Source: Streptomyces atratus
GTDB taxonomy: Bacteria; Actinomycetota; Actinomycetes; Streptomycetales; Streptomycetaceae
Assembly: GCF_900119365.1 (NCBI RefSeq)
Contig: NZ_FPJO01000001.1
Coordinates: forward strand, 462,499-526,498
Direction of reading: 5' to 3'
DNA: 64,000 bases
Position 1 is the stretch's first letter, and each line of letters opens with the position of its first letter. Of this stretch, positions 36,406 to 45,879 are shown one piece after another. The position numbers and the translations under genes are program-made. The notes beneath the pieces are model-generated. The model saw nothing but the letters and a program-made list of their open reading frames with translations, did no database searches and was not told the origin of the DNA.

Positions 36406-38067
36406 ATGCGCACTCCACCCACCCGACGCGCCGTGCTCGGCGCCGCTTTCGCGACCGCCGGTTCGGCGGTGCTGGCCGCCTGCTCCGACGAATCCGAGAC
36501 CGGCCACGGCGGCAAGAAGACCGGCAGCGCGAACGCCGGTGACACGAGCCACGGCAGCGTGAACCACGGGACCTCCCCCCGCAGGAAGTCCGATGGCGAA
36601 TACGTCTCCCCCGACGGGAAGGAGGTCGCGGCCGCCGAGGCCAAGCGGGGCTCCGGCCCCGTACGGAGGGTCGACCTCGTCGCCACCCCGTCCCGGCTCG
36701 ATCTGGGCGGCGGGCTCACCGTCGGCTCCTGGGCGTACGACGCCCGGCTGCCCGGAAAGGAGCTGCGGGTCACGATGGGTGACACCCTGGCCCTCACCCT
36801 CGCCAACCGCCTGCCTGCGGAAACGACTCTGCACTGGCACGGGCTCAATGTGCGCAACGACATGGACGGGGTGCCCGATCTGACCCAGGCGCCCATCAAG
36901 CCCGGTGCGGAGTTCGCCTACCGGTTCAAGGTTCCGCACGCGGGGACGTACTGGTTCCACCCGCACACGGGCGTCCAGCAGGACCGCGGACTGTACGCAC
37001 CGCTGATCGTCGAGGACCCCAAGGAGCCGCTCAAGTACGACAAGGAGTGGGTCGTCGTCCTGGACGACTGGGTCGACGGGGTGGACGGTTCGACGCCGGA
37101 CTCGGTGCTGTACGAGCTCAGCAAGGGCAGAGGCGGCATGGACCACGGCGGCGGCTCGCACGGAGCCCCCGCCAAGCCCTCCAAGGGCCGCACCGGCCCC
37201 TCGCGACTGGAGAAGGACTCCTTCAGCGAACTGCTCAACAGCCACGGGGGCGATGTCGCCTACCCGTACTACCTGATCAACGGCCGCGCCGCGAAGTCCC
37301 CCACGTCCTTCGCCGCCAAGCCCGGCGACCGGATCCGGCTGCGCATCATCAACGCGGGCGGCGACACCGCCTTCCGGGTGGCGCTCGGCGGCCACCGGAT
37401 GACGATCACCCACACCGACGGCTACCCCGTCCGGCACAGAACGACGGACGCCCTGCTGCTGGGCATGGGCGAGCGGTACGACGTGATGGTCACCGCCGGC
37501 GACGGGGTGTTCCCGCTGACGGCGCTCGCGGAGGGCAAGCGGGCCTCGGCGCTGGCCCTGCTCCGTACCGGCATGGGGAAGGCGCCCACCGCGTCCGTAC
37601 GGCCCGAGGAGTTGTACGGAGAGCTGGTGGAAGCGTACGAACTGATGCCGGACAGGTCCGTGGAGCTGTCCTCGCGCAAACCCGACCGGACCATCCGGTT
37701 CAGGATGACCGGCAGCATGAAGGCGTACGACTGGGCCTTCGACCACGAGCCCTACAACCCCCACCAGCGCCATCCGGTGCGGGCGGGCGAGCGGGTCAGG
37801 CTGGAGTTCTTCAACGTCACGGAGATGTGGCACCCCATCCATCTGCACGGGCACTCGTTCGGCCTGGTGGGACCGGTGGGGCCGTCCCACCGGGCCACCC
37901 GGCGGGGCAGGGCCCACTGGGCGCACAAAGACACCGCGATCATCCGGCCCAACAGCTCCCTGGCCGTCGAGTTCGACGCGGACAACCCGGGGCTGTGGAT
38001 GCTCCACTGCCACAACATCTACCACTCGGACGTGGGCATGATGACGGTCCTCGGCTACCGCCGCTAG
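36406..38067 (+). CDS. Multicopper oxidase lipoprotein, probably Tat-exported
   Basis: 553 residues from ATG 36406, nine bases after GAGGTG. The signal peptide has paired Arg (PTRRAVLGA) and a lipobox at C26 (AVLAAC). The three-domain laccase-like fold has all four copper motifs: LHWHGLN, WFHPHTG, HPIHLHGHSF and HCHNIYHSDVGMM, giving one T1 and a trinuclear centre. The axial position after the last motif is Met. The His/Gly-rich linker MDHGGGSHG may bind extra copper. Likely roles are cuprous oxidase, metallo-oxidase or laccase activity at the cell surface. It lies downstream of the DUF3105-DUF305-CBS genes. Confidence 0.93.
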   Translation: MRTPPTRRAVLGAAFATAGSAVLAACSDESETGHGGKKTGSANAGDTSHGSVNHGTSPRRKSDGEYVSPDGKEVAAAEAKRGSGPVRRVDLVATPSRLDLGGGLTVGSWAYDARLPGKELRVTMGDTLALTLANRLPAETTLHWHGLNVRNDMDGVPDLTQAPIKPGAEFAYRFKVPHAGTYWFHPHTGVQQDRGLYAPLIVEDPKEPLKYDKEWVVVLDDWVDGVDGSTPDSVLYELSKGRGGMDHGGGSHGAPAKPSKGRTGPSRLEKDSFSELLNSHGGDVAYPYYLINGRAAKSPTSFAAKPGDRIRLRIINAGGDTAFRVALGGHRMTITHTDGYPVRHRTTDALLLGMGERYDVMVTAGDGVFPLTALAEGKRASALALLRTGMGKAPTASVRPEELYGELVEAYELMPDRSVELSSRKPDRTIRFRMTGSMKAYDWAFDHEPYNPHQRHPVRAGERVRLEFFNVTEMWHPIHLHGHSFGLVGPVGPSHRATRRGRAHWAHKDTAIIRPNSSLAVEFDADNPGLWMLHCHNIYHSDVGMMTVLGYRR

Positions 38068-38086
38068 GCACTGTCCGACCCGGTCG

Positions 38087-38122
38087 CTGGCGGGCCGCGG
38101 CCTTGATTCCGCGGCCCGCCAG
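38087..38122 (+). terminator. Perfect hairpin terminator after the multicopper oxidase gene
   Basis: Bases 38087-38100 and 38109-38122 are perfect complements (14 bp) around the loop CCTTGATT. It lies 20 bases past the oxidase stop and 35 bases before the nadE start. Confidence 0.85.
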
Positions 38123-38144
38123 GACATTGCGTCAGTCAGACGAT

Positions 38145-38150
38145 TACACT
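38145..38150 (+). promoter_or_regulatory. -10 element placed for leaderless nadE
   Basis: TACACT ends seven bases before GTG 38158, the spacing expected when transcription starts at the first base of the coding sequence. No ribosome binding site precedes the gene. Confidence 0.5.
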
Positions 38151-38157
38151 GGTGCGC

Positions 38158-39912
38158 GTGCCTCAACTACGTCTCGCACTGAATCAGATCGACTCGACCG
38201 TCGGTGATCTCTCCGGCAACTCCGAGGCGATCGTCCACTGGACCCGCCACTCCGCCGAACAGGGCGCCCATCTGGTGGCGTTCCCGGAGATGGTGCTGAC
38301 CGGCTACCCCGTCGAGGACCTGGCCCTGCGCCCGTCCTTCGTCGAGGCCTCGCGGCAGGCGCTGCGCGCGCTCGCCGCCCGGCTCGACGCGGAGGGCTTC
38401 GGGGAGCTGCCGGTCGTGGTCGGCTACCTCGACCGCTCCGAGACGGCCCAGCCCCGCTACGGCCAGCCCGCCGGCTCCCCGCAGAACGCCGCGGCGGTGC
38501 TGCACCGCGGGCAGGTCGCGCTGGCCTTCGCCAAGCACCACCTCCCCAACTACGGCGTCTTCGACGAGTTCCGGTACTTCGTGCCGGGCGACTCGATGCC
38601 GGTCGTGCGGGTCCACGGCGTGGACGTGGCGCTCGCGATCTGCGAGGACCTCTGGCAGGACGGCGGCCGGGTGCCGGCCGCGCGGGCCGCCGGCGCCGGG
38701 CTGCTGCTGTCGATCAACGCCTCGCCGTACGAGCGGGACAAGGACGACACCCGGCTGGAACTGGTCCGCAAGCGGGCCCAGGAAGCCGGCTGCACCACCG
38801 CGTACCTGGCGATGATCGGCGGCCAGGACGAGCTGGTCTTCGACGGCGACTCGATCGTGGTCGACCAGGACGGCGAAGTGATCGCCCGCGCCCCGCAGTT
38901 CGCCGAGGGCAGCGTCGTACTCGACCTGGAGCTGCCGGCCGCCGCCGCCGAGCCGCCGTCCGGTGTCGTCAACGACGGGCTGCGGATCGACCACGTGGTG
39001 CTCTCCGAGGAGCCCCTCGCGGCATACCCGGCGGAGCTGACCGGCGGGTACGCGGAGCGGCTGGACGACGACGAGGAGCTGTACTCGGCGCTGGTCGTGG
39101 GCCTGCGGGCGTACGCCGCCAAGAACGGCTTCAGCAGTGTGCTGATCGGGCTCTCCGGCGGGATCGACTCGGCGCTGGTCGCGGCGATCGCCTGCGACGC
39201 GCTGGGCGCGCAGAACGTGTACGGCATCTCGATGCCGTCGAAGTACTCCTCGGACCACTCCAAGGGCGACGCGGCCGAGCTGGCCCGCCGTACCGGGCTG
39301 AACTTCCGCACCGTACCGATCGAGCCGATGTTCGACGCGTACATGGGCTCGCTGGGGCTCACCGGTCTCGCCGAGGAGAACCTGCAGTCCCGGCTGCGCG
39401 GCACGATGCTGATGGCCGTCTCCAACCAGGAGGGCCAGATCGTCCTCGCGCCGGGCAACAAGTCCGAGCTGGCGGTCGGCTACTCGACGCTGTACGGCGA
39501 CTCGGTCGGGGCGTACGGCCCGATCAAGGACGTCTACAAGACGTCGATCTTCCGCCTCGCGAAGTGGCGCAACCGGGCCGCCGAGGAGCGCGGGCAGACC
39601 CCGCCGATCCCGGAGGCGTCCATCACCAAGCCGCCCAGCGCCGAGCTGCGCCCGGGCCAGGTCGACACGGACTCGCTGCCCGACTACGACGTACTGGACC
39701 GGATCCTGGAGCTGTACGTCGACCGGGACCAGGGGCTGGACGAGATCGTCGCGGCCGGGTTCGACGCGGCGCTGGTGGCGAAGACGCTGCGGATGGTGGA
39801 CACGGCGGAGTACAAGCGGCGGCAGTACCCGCCGGGCACGAAGATCTCCCCGAAGGGCTTCGGCAAGGACCGGCGGCTGCCGATCACCAACCGGTGGCGC
39901 GAGTCGGGCTGA
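38158..39912 (+). CDS. nadE: Glutamine-dependent NAD+ synthase
   Basis: 584 residues from GTG 38158 (PQLRLALNQIDSTVGD); a GTG six bases upstream is an alternative, and the -10 spacing favours 38158. The N-terminal nitrilase-type glutaminase domain carries the Glu-Lys-Cys triad in VAFPEMVLTGYP, FAKHHLPNYGVFDE and LAICEDLWQDGG. The C-terminal synthetase has the P-loop IGLSGGIDSALVAAIA, the adenylate region SMPSKYSSDHSKGDA and TPPIPEASITKPPSAELRPGQ. It converts nicotinate adenine dinucleotide to NAD using glutamine-derived ammonia, with ATP. The hairpin upstream isolates it from the oxidase gene. Confidence 0.95.
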   Translation: MPQLRLALNQIDSTVGDLSGNSEAIVHWTRHSAEQGAHLVAFPEMVLTGYPVEDLALRPSFVEASRQALRALAARLDAEGFGELPVVVGYLDRSETAQPRYGQPAGSPQNAAAVLHRGQVALAFAKHHLPNYGVFDEFRYFVPGDSMPVVRVHGVDVALAICEDLWQDGGRVPAARAAGAGLLLSINASPYERDKDDTRLELVRKRAQEAGCTTAYLAMIGGQDELVFDGDSIVVDQDGEVIARAPQFAEGSVVLDLELPAAAAEPPSGVVNDGLRIDHVVLSEEPLAAYPAELTGGYAERLDDDEELYSALVVGLRAYAAKNGFSSVLIGLSGGIDSALVAAIACDALGAQNVYGISMPSKYSSDHSKGDAAELARRTGLNFRTVPIEPMFDAYMGSLGLTGLAEENLQSRLRGTMLMAVSNQEGQIVLAPGNKSELAVGYSTLYGDSVGAYGPIKDVYKTSIFRLAKWRNRAAEERGQTPPIPEASITKPPSAELRPGQVDTDSLPDYDVLDRILELYVDRDQGLDEIVAAGFDAALVAKTLRMVDTAEYKRRQYPPGTKISPKGFGKDRRLPITNRWRESG

Positions 39913-40080
39913 GCGGGGCGTGGACGCGGTGACCGGGCGGGACGGGGCGCGGCCGGACCGGCACCATCGCCGGACGCCCTTGGTTCCTGAACGGAGCAAA
40001 TGCTCTCGGACGGTTTGTTCCGGCGGGTGAACGGACCGTTCCGTCAGCGTCCGCACCCGGTGGCGGAACGGCTCACCGCG

Positions 40081-41121
40081 TCACAGCTCCACGCGCGCCA
40101 CGATCGGCAGGTGGTCGCTCTCCGTCGCCGCGAGCGTCCACGAGGACATCGGCTCGACGCCCTTCACCAGGATCTGGTCGATCCGCGCCATGGGGAACGA
40201 GGCCGGCCAGCTGAAGCCGAAGCCGTCGCCGGCCGCGCCCTGGGTGGAGCGCATCTGGGCGCTGACGCCGTTCAGCGCGCGGTCGTTCATCGTGCCGTTG
40301 AGGTCGCCGAGCAGGATGACCCTGCCGAGCCGTTCGTGGGCGATGGCCTCGCCCAGGGCGTCCGCGCTGTCGTCGCGCTGGTTGGCGGTGAATCCGGCGT
40401 GCAGCTTGACCCGTACGGACGGCAGATGGGCCACGTAGACGGCGACCTCGCCCTTCGGGGTCGTCACCGTGGAGCGCATCGCCCGGGTCCAGCCCATCTT
40501 GATGTCGACCGGCCCGGTGTCGCTCATCGGGTACTTGCTCCACAGGCCGACGGTGCCCTGCACCGAGTGGTACCGGTAGCGGTCGGCGAGGGCCGCCTCG
40601 TACGCCGCCACCTTGCCGCTCGGCAGCTCCTCCAGGGCGATGACGTCGGCGCCGGAGGCCGCGACCTTCCGGGCGGTGCCCGCGGGGTCGGGGTTGTCGG
40701 CGTTGACGTTGTGGGTGGCCACGGTGAGGTCGCCGCCGCTGCCGGACTTGTCGGTGGGCAGGCCGCCGAAGACGTGGAACCAGACCACGACCGGCAGCAG
40801 CAGGGCGATCAGTGCGGTCGCCGAGCGGCGCACCAGGCCGAGAACCAGCAGCAGCGGGACGAACACCCCGCACCACGGCAGGAACGTCTCGGAGAGGCTG
40901 CCCAGGTTGCCGATGGCGTTCGGGATCTCGGCGTGGAAGGCCATCACGAGGGTGAGCAGGACCGAGCAGAGGGCGAGGACGATGCCGCGCCGCCAGATGC
41001 CCGGGTCCCGGGTCCACCTGTCGCGCAGGTCCCGGAAGCGGGAGCCGGGCCCGGCTCCCGCCGGCTCCGGGCCCCGCTCCGCACGGTCGTTCCCGGTGTC
41101 CGCTCCGTACGCCTGCACCAT
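40081..41121 (-). CDS. Membrane-anchored endonuclease/exonuclease/phosphatase-family protein
   Basis: 346 residues from ATG 41121. A cytoplasmic N-terminus of about 45 residues precedes three predicted membrane helices (IVLALCSVLLTLVMAF, LPWCGVFVPLLLVLGLV, ALIALLLPVVVWFHVF), then an EEP domain outside. Catalytic motifs: ATHNVNADNPDP, IALEELPS (metal-binding Glu), LLGDLNGTMN (Asp/Asn) and ATESDHLPIVARVEL (terminal Asp-His). It probably cleaves phosphodiester bonds in a lipid, nucleic acid or cell-surface substrate. It converges on nadE; the 168-base gap contains no gene. Confidence 0.88.
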   Translation of the reverse strand: MVQAYGADTGNDRAERGPEPAGAGPGSRFRDLRDRWTRDPGIWRRGIVLALCSVLLTLVMAFHAEIPNAIGNLGSLSETFLPWCGVFVPLLLVLGLVRRSATALIALLLPVVVWFHVFGGLPTDKSGSGGDLTVATHNVNADNPDPAGTARKVAASGADVIALEELPSGKVAAYEAALADRYRYHSVQGTVGLWSKYPMSDTGPVDIKMGWTRAMRSTVTTPKGEVAVYVAHLPSVRVKLHAGFTANQRDDSADALGEAIAHERLGRVILLGDLNGTMNDRALNGVSAQMRSTQGAAGDGFGFSWPASFPMARIDQILVKGVEPMSSWTLAATESDHLPIVARVEL

Positions 41122-41357
41122 CGCGCTGTCCTCACTGCCTTGCCGTGCATGTCGCCGCGTCCACGACCCTAGGCGATGGGCGGCGGGTTTCCTGCCGTCG
41201 ACGACGGCCGTACTGCCACGAGGACGAAGGGCGGGGTCCGGAGGGTTCCGGCCGGGCGGGGTCCGGAGGGGCTTGTGACAGAACGATCACAATCGGGCGG
41301 GTCCGGTTCCGGTTCCGGAATTGTCGGGTGTACGGGGGTGCCGGGCGCCCGGGTGTG

Positions 41358-42008
41358 TCAGGCGCCGGCGGCCGGGCGGGGCGCCAGGCCCTCGACCAGG
41401 ATCTGGACGATGCGGTCGGCGAGGTCCTCGGGCAGCGGCGCGTCGGGCCGGTGGATGGTGCGTACGAGCATGGGCCCCAGGAACAGGTCGTCCATCAGCC
41501 CCACGTCCAGGTCCGCGCGGAGTTCCCCGGCGTCGACCGCGCGCTGCACGGCGGCCAGCATGGCGACGCGGCGGGGCGCGATGACATTGCAGTGGTACTC
41601 CGCCCACAGCTTGGGGTGGCTCTTCATCTGCGCGAACACGTTGTGCAGCAGGACCGAGGAGCGCTGGGCCAGGCCGCGCCTGCGCAGCGACTCCAGCAGC
41701 AGCCGCAGGTCGTCGAGTCCGGCGGTGCCGGAGACGGCGGGCTCCGGCGGTTCCATGTCCCTCAGGACGTCGACGAAGAGTTCCTCCTTGCCGCTCCACC
41801 GCCGGTAGATGGTCGCCTTGCCGACGCCGGCGGTCCGGGCTATCCGCTCGATGGACAGGCCCGCCAGGGGCTCACCGGCCTCCAGCAGTTCGACGACGGC
41901 ATCCAGGATCGCCCGCTCGGCCGCCGCGCTGCGCGGTCGGCCCCGTCGCGGTTCCGGTTCCTCCCGGACCGTCCGGTTCCGGCCTTCCGCCTGTGCCTGT
42001 ACCCGCAC
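41358..42008 (-). CDS. TetR-family repressor, co-oriented with the DHA2 efflux gene
   Basis: 216 residues from GTG 42008 with GAGGAG upstream. TetR_N helix-turn-helix at about 30-75 with the recognition segment IERIARTAGVGKATIYRRWSGKEEL; the C-terminal helical domain is of the type paired with MFS drug pumps. It lies 36 bases after the MFS gene and is presumably co-transcribed. A near-perfect palindrome upstream of the MFS gene is the likely operator for autoregulated repression of both genes. The inducing drug is unknown. Confidence 0.9.
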   Translation of the reverse strand: MRVQAQAEGRNRTVREEPEPRRGRPRSAAAERAILDAVVELLEAGEPLAGLSIERIARTAGVGKATIYRRWSGKEELFVDVLRDMEPPEPAVSGTAGLDDLRLLLESLRRRGLAQRSSVLLHNVFAQMKSHPKLWAEYHCNVIAPRRVAMLAAVQRAVDAGELRADLDVGLMDDLFLGPMLVRTIHRPDAPLPEDLADRIVQILVEGLAPRPAAGA

Positions 42009-42044
42009 GTCGCTCCACTCCTCAGTTCTTCCGGGCCGCCGGTC

Positions 42045-43661
42045 TCACCGGCCCGCCCCCGCCGCACGCACCGAGCGGTCGTCCTCGCCCGATCCGCCGG
42101 GCCCCTGTCCGGCGGGCGGCTTCCCCGGCAGGAACAGCGCGACGACGAGGGTGCCCACCAGGGCGACGCTCGCCGAACCGGCGGCGGTGACGTGCATGGC
42201 CTTCAGGAACGCGTCGTTCGCCGCGGCGACCAGCGGGGCGCCCGCCGGTCCCAGCTTGTCAGCAATGCCGAGCGTCGCCTCGATCGATTCCCCCGCCGCC
42301 TGTCTGGCACCGGCCGGGACCGCGCCGAGGTGCCCCTCGATGTCGCCCCGGTAGACGGTGGAGAGCACCGAGCCGAGCACGGCGACCCCGAGTGCCCCGC
42401 CGACCTGCCGGAAGGTGTTGTTGACGGCCGATCCGGAGCCGGCCTTCTCGCGGGGCAGCGCCTGCATCACCGAGACGGTGACCGGCGTCATCACATGGGC
42501 CATGCCGGTGCCCTGGACGAAGAAGAGCAGACACAGCACCCAGACCGGTGTGGTGCCGTCGAACAGCGCGAACGCCGCCAGCCCGACCGCGACCAGCAGC
42601 ATGCCGCCGGTGCAGGTGGCGCGGGCGCCGAAGCGGTCGACGAACAGCCGGGCCCGGGGCGCGAAGATCATCTGGGCGGCGGCCAGCGGCAGCAGCATCA
42701 GACCCGCCTGGAGCGCGCTCCAGCCGCGCACGCTCTGCATGTAGAAGGCGGAGAAGAAGGTCACCCCCATCAGCGCGAAGAAGACCAGCGCTATGGCGGC
42801 GACGGCAGCGGCGAACGACGGCTCCTTGAAGTACGAGATGTCGAGGGCCGGGTGGGTGCTGCGCTTCTCGTGCCAGACGAACCCGGCCAGGACGAGCAGG
42901 CCGCCGAGGCTCGACAGCAGCACGACGGGGTCGGCGAAGTCGGCGAGCTGGCCGCCGCGGATGATGCCGTACACCAGCAGCACCAGGCCGACGATGGAGA
43001 GCGCGACGCCGAGCGGGTCGGTCCGGCCCGGGTTCGGGTCCCTGGAGTCCGGCACCAGCAGCATCATCGCGATCAGCGCCACGACCACCACGGGCACATT
43101 GACCAGGAAGATCGAGCCCCACCAGAAGTGTTCGAGCAGCAGCCCGCCGGTGATCGGGCCGATCGCGATGGCCACACCGACGCTGCCCGCCCAGATGCCG
43201 ATGGCCCTGGGCTGCTCCTCGCGCTCGAAGACGTTCATCAGGACCGCGAGGGTGGCCGGCATGACGAACGCGGCGCCGAAGCCCATCACAGCACGCCAGG
43301 TGATCAGCTGGGCGGGCGAGCCGGACATGGCGGCCAGCGCGGAGCCGGCGCCGAACAGCAGGATGCCGAAGAGCAGCACCTTCTTGCGGCCGATGCGGTC
43401 GCCGAGCAGGCCCGCGGTGAACAGGAGTCCGGCGAAGACGAGCGTGTAGGCGTTGATCGCCCACTCCAGCTCGCTCTGGGTGGCCCCGAGGCCCGTGGGT
43501 GCGGGGCTGGCGATGGTCTTGACCGCGACGTTCAGGATCGAGTTGTCCAGCACGACGATGAGCAGGCTGAACATCAGGACGACCAGGATCGCCCAGCGGC
43601 GGCGGTGGACCGCCTCCGGGATCTGGGGCACGGCAGCGCGAGCACCGGACGGCATCGACAT
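42045..43661 (-). CDS. DHA2-family (EmrB/QacA) MFS drug efflux protein
   Basis: 538 residues from ATG 43661; an ATG two codons later is equally possible. Fourteen membrane helices are expected. DHA2 hallmarks: [16 protein letters not shown] in helix 1, [14 protein letters not shown] (motif A) and [14 protein letters not shown] with [10 protein letters not shown] (motif C region). The long final extracellular and C-terminal tail is typical. It probably exports hydrophobic drugs or a secondary metabolite by proton antiport. It is first in an operon with a TetR repressor gene; no clear Shine-Dalgarno is seen before the start. Confidence 0.92.
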   Translation of the reverse strand: MSMPSGARAAVPQIPEAVHRRRWAILVVLMFSLLIVVLDNSILNVAVKTIASPAPTGLGATQSELEWAINAYTLVFAGLLFTAGLLGDRIGRKKVLLFGILLFGAGSALAAMSGSPAQLITWRAVMGFGAAFVMPATLAVLMNVFEREEQPRAIGIWAGSVGVAIAIGPITGGLLLEHFWWGSIFLVNVPVVVVALIAMMLLVPDSRDPNPGRTDPLGVALSIVGLVLLVYGIIRGGQLADFADPVVLLSSLGGLLVLAGFVWHEKRSTHPALDISYFKEPSFAAAVAAIALVFFALMGVTFFSAFYMQSVRGWSALQAGLMLLPLAAAQMIFAPRARLFVDRFGARATCTGGMLLVAVGLAAFALFDGTTPVWVLCLLFFVQGTGMAHVMTPVTVSVMQALPREKAGSGSAVNNTFRQVGGALGVAVLGSVLSTVYRGDIEGHLGAVPAGARQAAGESIEATLGIADKLGPAGAPLVAAANDAFLKAMHVTAAGSASVALVGTLVVALFLPGKPPAGQGPGGSGEDDRSVRAAGAGR

Positions 43662-43682
43662 GACAAGGAGCTTATCCGATTT

Positions 43683-43700
43683 CGATACGGAACCGTCTCG
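43683..43700. promoter_or_regulatory. Palindromic TetR-type operator upstream of the efflux gene
   Basis: CGATACGGAACCGTCTCG is an 18-bp inverted repeat with a single mismatch, 22-39 bases before the MFS start. A TTGCAA hexamer (43703-43708) lies just beyond and could be a -35, so the operator would sit in the promoter. The most likely ligand protein is the TetR encoded at 41358-42008. Confidence 0.7.
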
Positions 43701-43854
43701 TATTGCAAACACATGACCGTTCGGGGTCGCCTTCCGGCCATGCCCGCACGGGCGTGTGCGGACCCACTTCCCGTGGACCGCGGGGGGATGCCACCATGGA
43801 AGGGATCCGGGGACGCCGTCAGGGCGCCTCGAGATGACGAAGGAGCCGTTCGCA

Positions 43855-44742
43855 ATGTCGCTTCAGGCTGCGCGGAATCAGTCCGCACCATCCCCCGCGG
43901 GAGCCCCCGCCGACAGCAGCAAGGCGCTGTACGGAGGCAAGAGCACCCGCCGCATCTCCGTCCATGACATCGCCGCCGCCACCGGGCGCGGCGAGAAGTG
44001 GCCCATGCTCACCGCCTACGACGCGATGACCGCGTCCGTCTTCGACGAGGCCGGGATCCCGGTCATGCTCGTCGGCGACTCCATGGGCAACTGCCATCTC
44101 GGCTACGAGACCACCGTGCCCGTCACGATGGACGAGATCGCGATCCTCTCGGCCGCCGTCGTACGGGGCACCAGGCGTGCCCTGATCGTCGCCGACCTGC
44201 CCTTCGGGGCGTACCAGGAGGGCCCCGTCCAGGCCCTGCGCAACGCCACCCGGCTGATCAAGGAGTCCGGCGTCGGCGCGGTCAAGCTGGAGGGCGGCGA
44301 GCGCAGCCACGAGCAGATCAAGCTGCTGGTAGACGCCGGTATCCCGGTCATGGCCCATATCGGCCTGACCCCGCAGTCCGTCAACGCGATGGGCTACCGG
44401 GTGCAGGGCCGCGGCGAGGAGGCCGCCCAGCAGATGCTGCGCGACGCCAAGGCCGTGCAGGACGCGGGCGCGTTCGCCGTCGTCCTGGAGCTCGTACCGG
44501 CCGAGCTGGCCGCCGAGGTCACCCGTACCCTGCACATCCCGACCGTCGGCATCGGCGCCGGTCCCGACACCGACGCCCAGGTGCTGGTGTACACCGACAT
44601 GGTCGGGCTGACCGGAGGCAAGGTGCCGCGCTTCACCAAGCAGTACGCGAACCTGCGCCAGGTGCTGGGCGACGCGGCGAAGGAGTTCGCGGAAGAGGTC
44701 GTGGGCGGCGCCTTCCCGGCCGCCGAGCACACCTTCCACTAG
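43855..44742 (+). CDS. panB: 3-methyl-2-oxobutanoate hydroxymethyltransferase (pantothenate pathway)
   Basis: 295 residues from ATG 43855, ten bases after AAGGAG. After a variable N-terminus of about 35 residues the PanB barrel starts: [30 protein letters not shown] with the metal-binding Asp, then [19 protein letters not shown] (catalytic Glu) and [15 protein letters not shown]. It transfers a hydroxymethyl group from methylene-tetrahydrofolate to ketoisovalerate, the first committed step to pantothenate and CoA. It is single here, with no panC or panD beside it, and divergent from the efflux operon. Confidence 0.95.
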   Translation: MSLQAARNQSAPSPAGAPADSSKALYGGKSTRRISVHDIAAATGRGEKWPMLTAYDAMTASVFDEAGIPVMLVGDSMGNCHLGYETTVPVTMDEIAILSAAVVRGTRRALIVADLPFGAYQEGPVQALRNATRLIKESGVGAVKLEGGERSHEQIKLLVDAGIPVMAHIGLTPQSVNAMGYRVQGRGEEAAQQMLRDAKAVQDAGAFAVVLELVPAELAAEVTRTLHIPTVGIGAGPDTDAQVLVYTDMVGLTGGKVPRFTKQYANLRQVLGDAAKEFAEEVVGGAFPAAEHTFH

Positions 44743-44781
44743 CTCTGCCGGTTCGTTCCGCCTGAACCACTGCCCGCACCA

Positions 44782-44820
44782 CCGACAGCCCGCCGACATC
44801 CCCCATCGGCGGGCTGTCGG
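44782..44820 (+). terminator. Hairpin terminator after panB
   Basis: Bases 44782-44796 pair perfectly with 44806-44820 (15 bp, nine-base loop). The segment GGCGGGCTGTCGG of the right arm is repeated at 44830-44842, giving an alternative partner for the left arm. Confidence 0.8.
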
Positions 44821-44865
44821 CCTGCTGTCGGCGGGCTGTCGGTGGCGGCTGGTCCCATGGTGGAC

Positions 44866-45879
44866 ATGACGCGAATCGACAAGAACCCCAGGAGCGGCTC
44901 GAACGCCGTGGAGGTCCGGGGACTGGTCAAGCACTACGGCTCGACCAAGGCGCTGGACGGCGTGGACCTCGATGTCCGCGAAGGCACCGTGCTCGGTGTC
45001 CTCGGCCCCAATGGAGCAGGCAAGACCACGCTCGTACGCTGCCTGTCCACCCTGATAGTTCCCGACGCCGGACACGCCACCGTGGCGGGCTACGACGTGG
45101 TGAAGCAGCCCCGGCAGCTGCGCCGCACCATCGGTCTGACCGGGCAGTACGCCTCGGTCGACGAGAAGCTCTCCGGCTGGGAGAACCTCTACATGATCGG
45201 GCGGCTGCTCGATCTGCCCCGCAGGACCGCCCGGTCCCGGGCCGACGAGCTGCTGGAGCGGTTCTCGCTCACCGAAGCGGCCCGGAAGGCCGCGATGGAC
45301 TACTCCGGCGGCATGCGGCGCCGGCTCGACCTGGCCGCCTCGATGATCGGCAGCCCGGCCGTGCTGTACCTGGACGAGCCGACGACGGGGCTGGACCCCC
45401 GGACCCGTAACGAGGTCTGGGACGAGGTGCAGCGGATGGTCGCGGAGGGGGCGACCGTGCTGCTCACCACCCAGTACATGGAAGAGGCCGAGCAGCTCGC
45501 CAGCGAGCTGACCGTCATCGACAAGGGGAAGATCATCGCCCGCGGCGGGGTCGACGAGCTGAAGGCGAAGGTCGGCGGCCGCACCCTGCAGATCCGGCCC
45601 TCGGACCCGGCGCAGCTGCCCGCGATGGCGCAGGCGATCCGCGAGGCGGGGCTCGACGGGGTCTCGGGCGCGCAGGCCGTCCCGGACGAGGGACTGCTGT
45701 ACGTACCGATCCTCAGCGACGAGCAGCTGACCGCTGTCATAGGCCTGCTCGGCACCCGGGGCTTCTCGCTGGCGCACGTCGCCACCGCGCTGCCCAGCCT
45801 GGACGAGGTCTTCCTGGCCATCACCGGCGAGAAGTCCGCTTCCGCCGCCGACACGATCCCCGAGGAGGTCGCGGCATGA
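44866..45879 (+). CDS. DrrA-type ABC transporter ATP-binding protein
   Basis: 337 residues from ATG 44866; ATG 44857 is an alternative, and neither has a strong ribosome site. Walker A LGPNGAGKTTLVRCL, Q-loop region IGLTGQYASVDEKLSG, signature YSGGMRRRLDLAASM, Walker B VLYLDEPTTGLDP and switch-His replaced by Gln (LLTTQYMEEAEQL), as in the daunorubicin-resistance subfamily. The C-terminal extension (QIRPSDPAQLPAMAQAI onward) matches the DUF4162 tail. It powers export by the permease encoded next, with which it overlaps by ATGA. The substrate is unknown; drug or lipid export is likely. Confidence 0.93.
   Translation: MTRIDKNPRSGSNAVEVRGLVKHYGSTKALDGVDLDVREGTVLGVLGPNGAGKTTLVRCLSTLIVPDAGHATVAGYDVVKQPRQLRRTIGLTGQYASVDEKLSGWENLYMIGRLLDLPRRTARSRADELLERFSLTEAARKAAMDYSGGMRRRLDLAASMIGSPAVLYLDEPTTGLDPRTRNEVWDEVQRMVAEGATVLLTTQYMEEAEQLASELTVIDKGKIIARGGVDELKAKVGGRTLQIRPSDPAQLPAMAQAIREAGLDGVSGAQAVPDEGLLYVPILSDEQLTAVIGLLGTRGFSLAHVATALPSLDEVFLAITGEKSASAADTIPEEVAA

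Noticed and set aside
41145..43967. 940-codon plus-strand frame across TetR and DHA2 pump genes
   Set aside because: Asp/Gln/Arg-rich antisense translation that ignores gene boundaries and operator; the minus strand has 14-helix MFS and TetR motifs.
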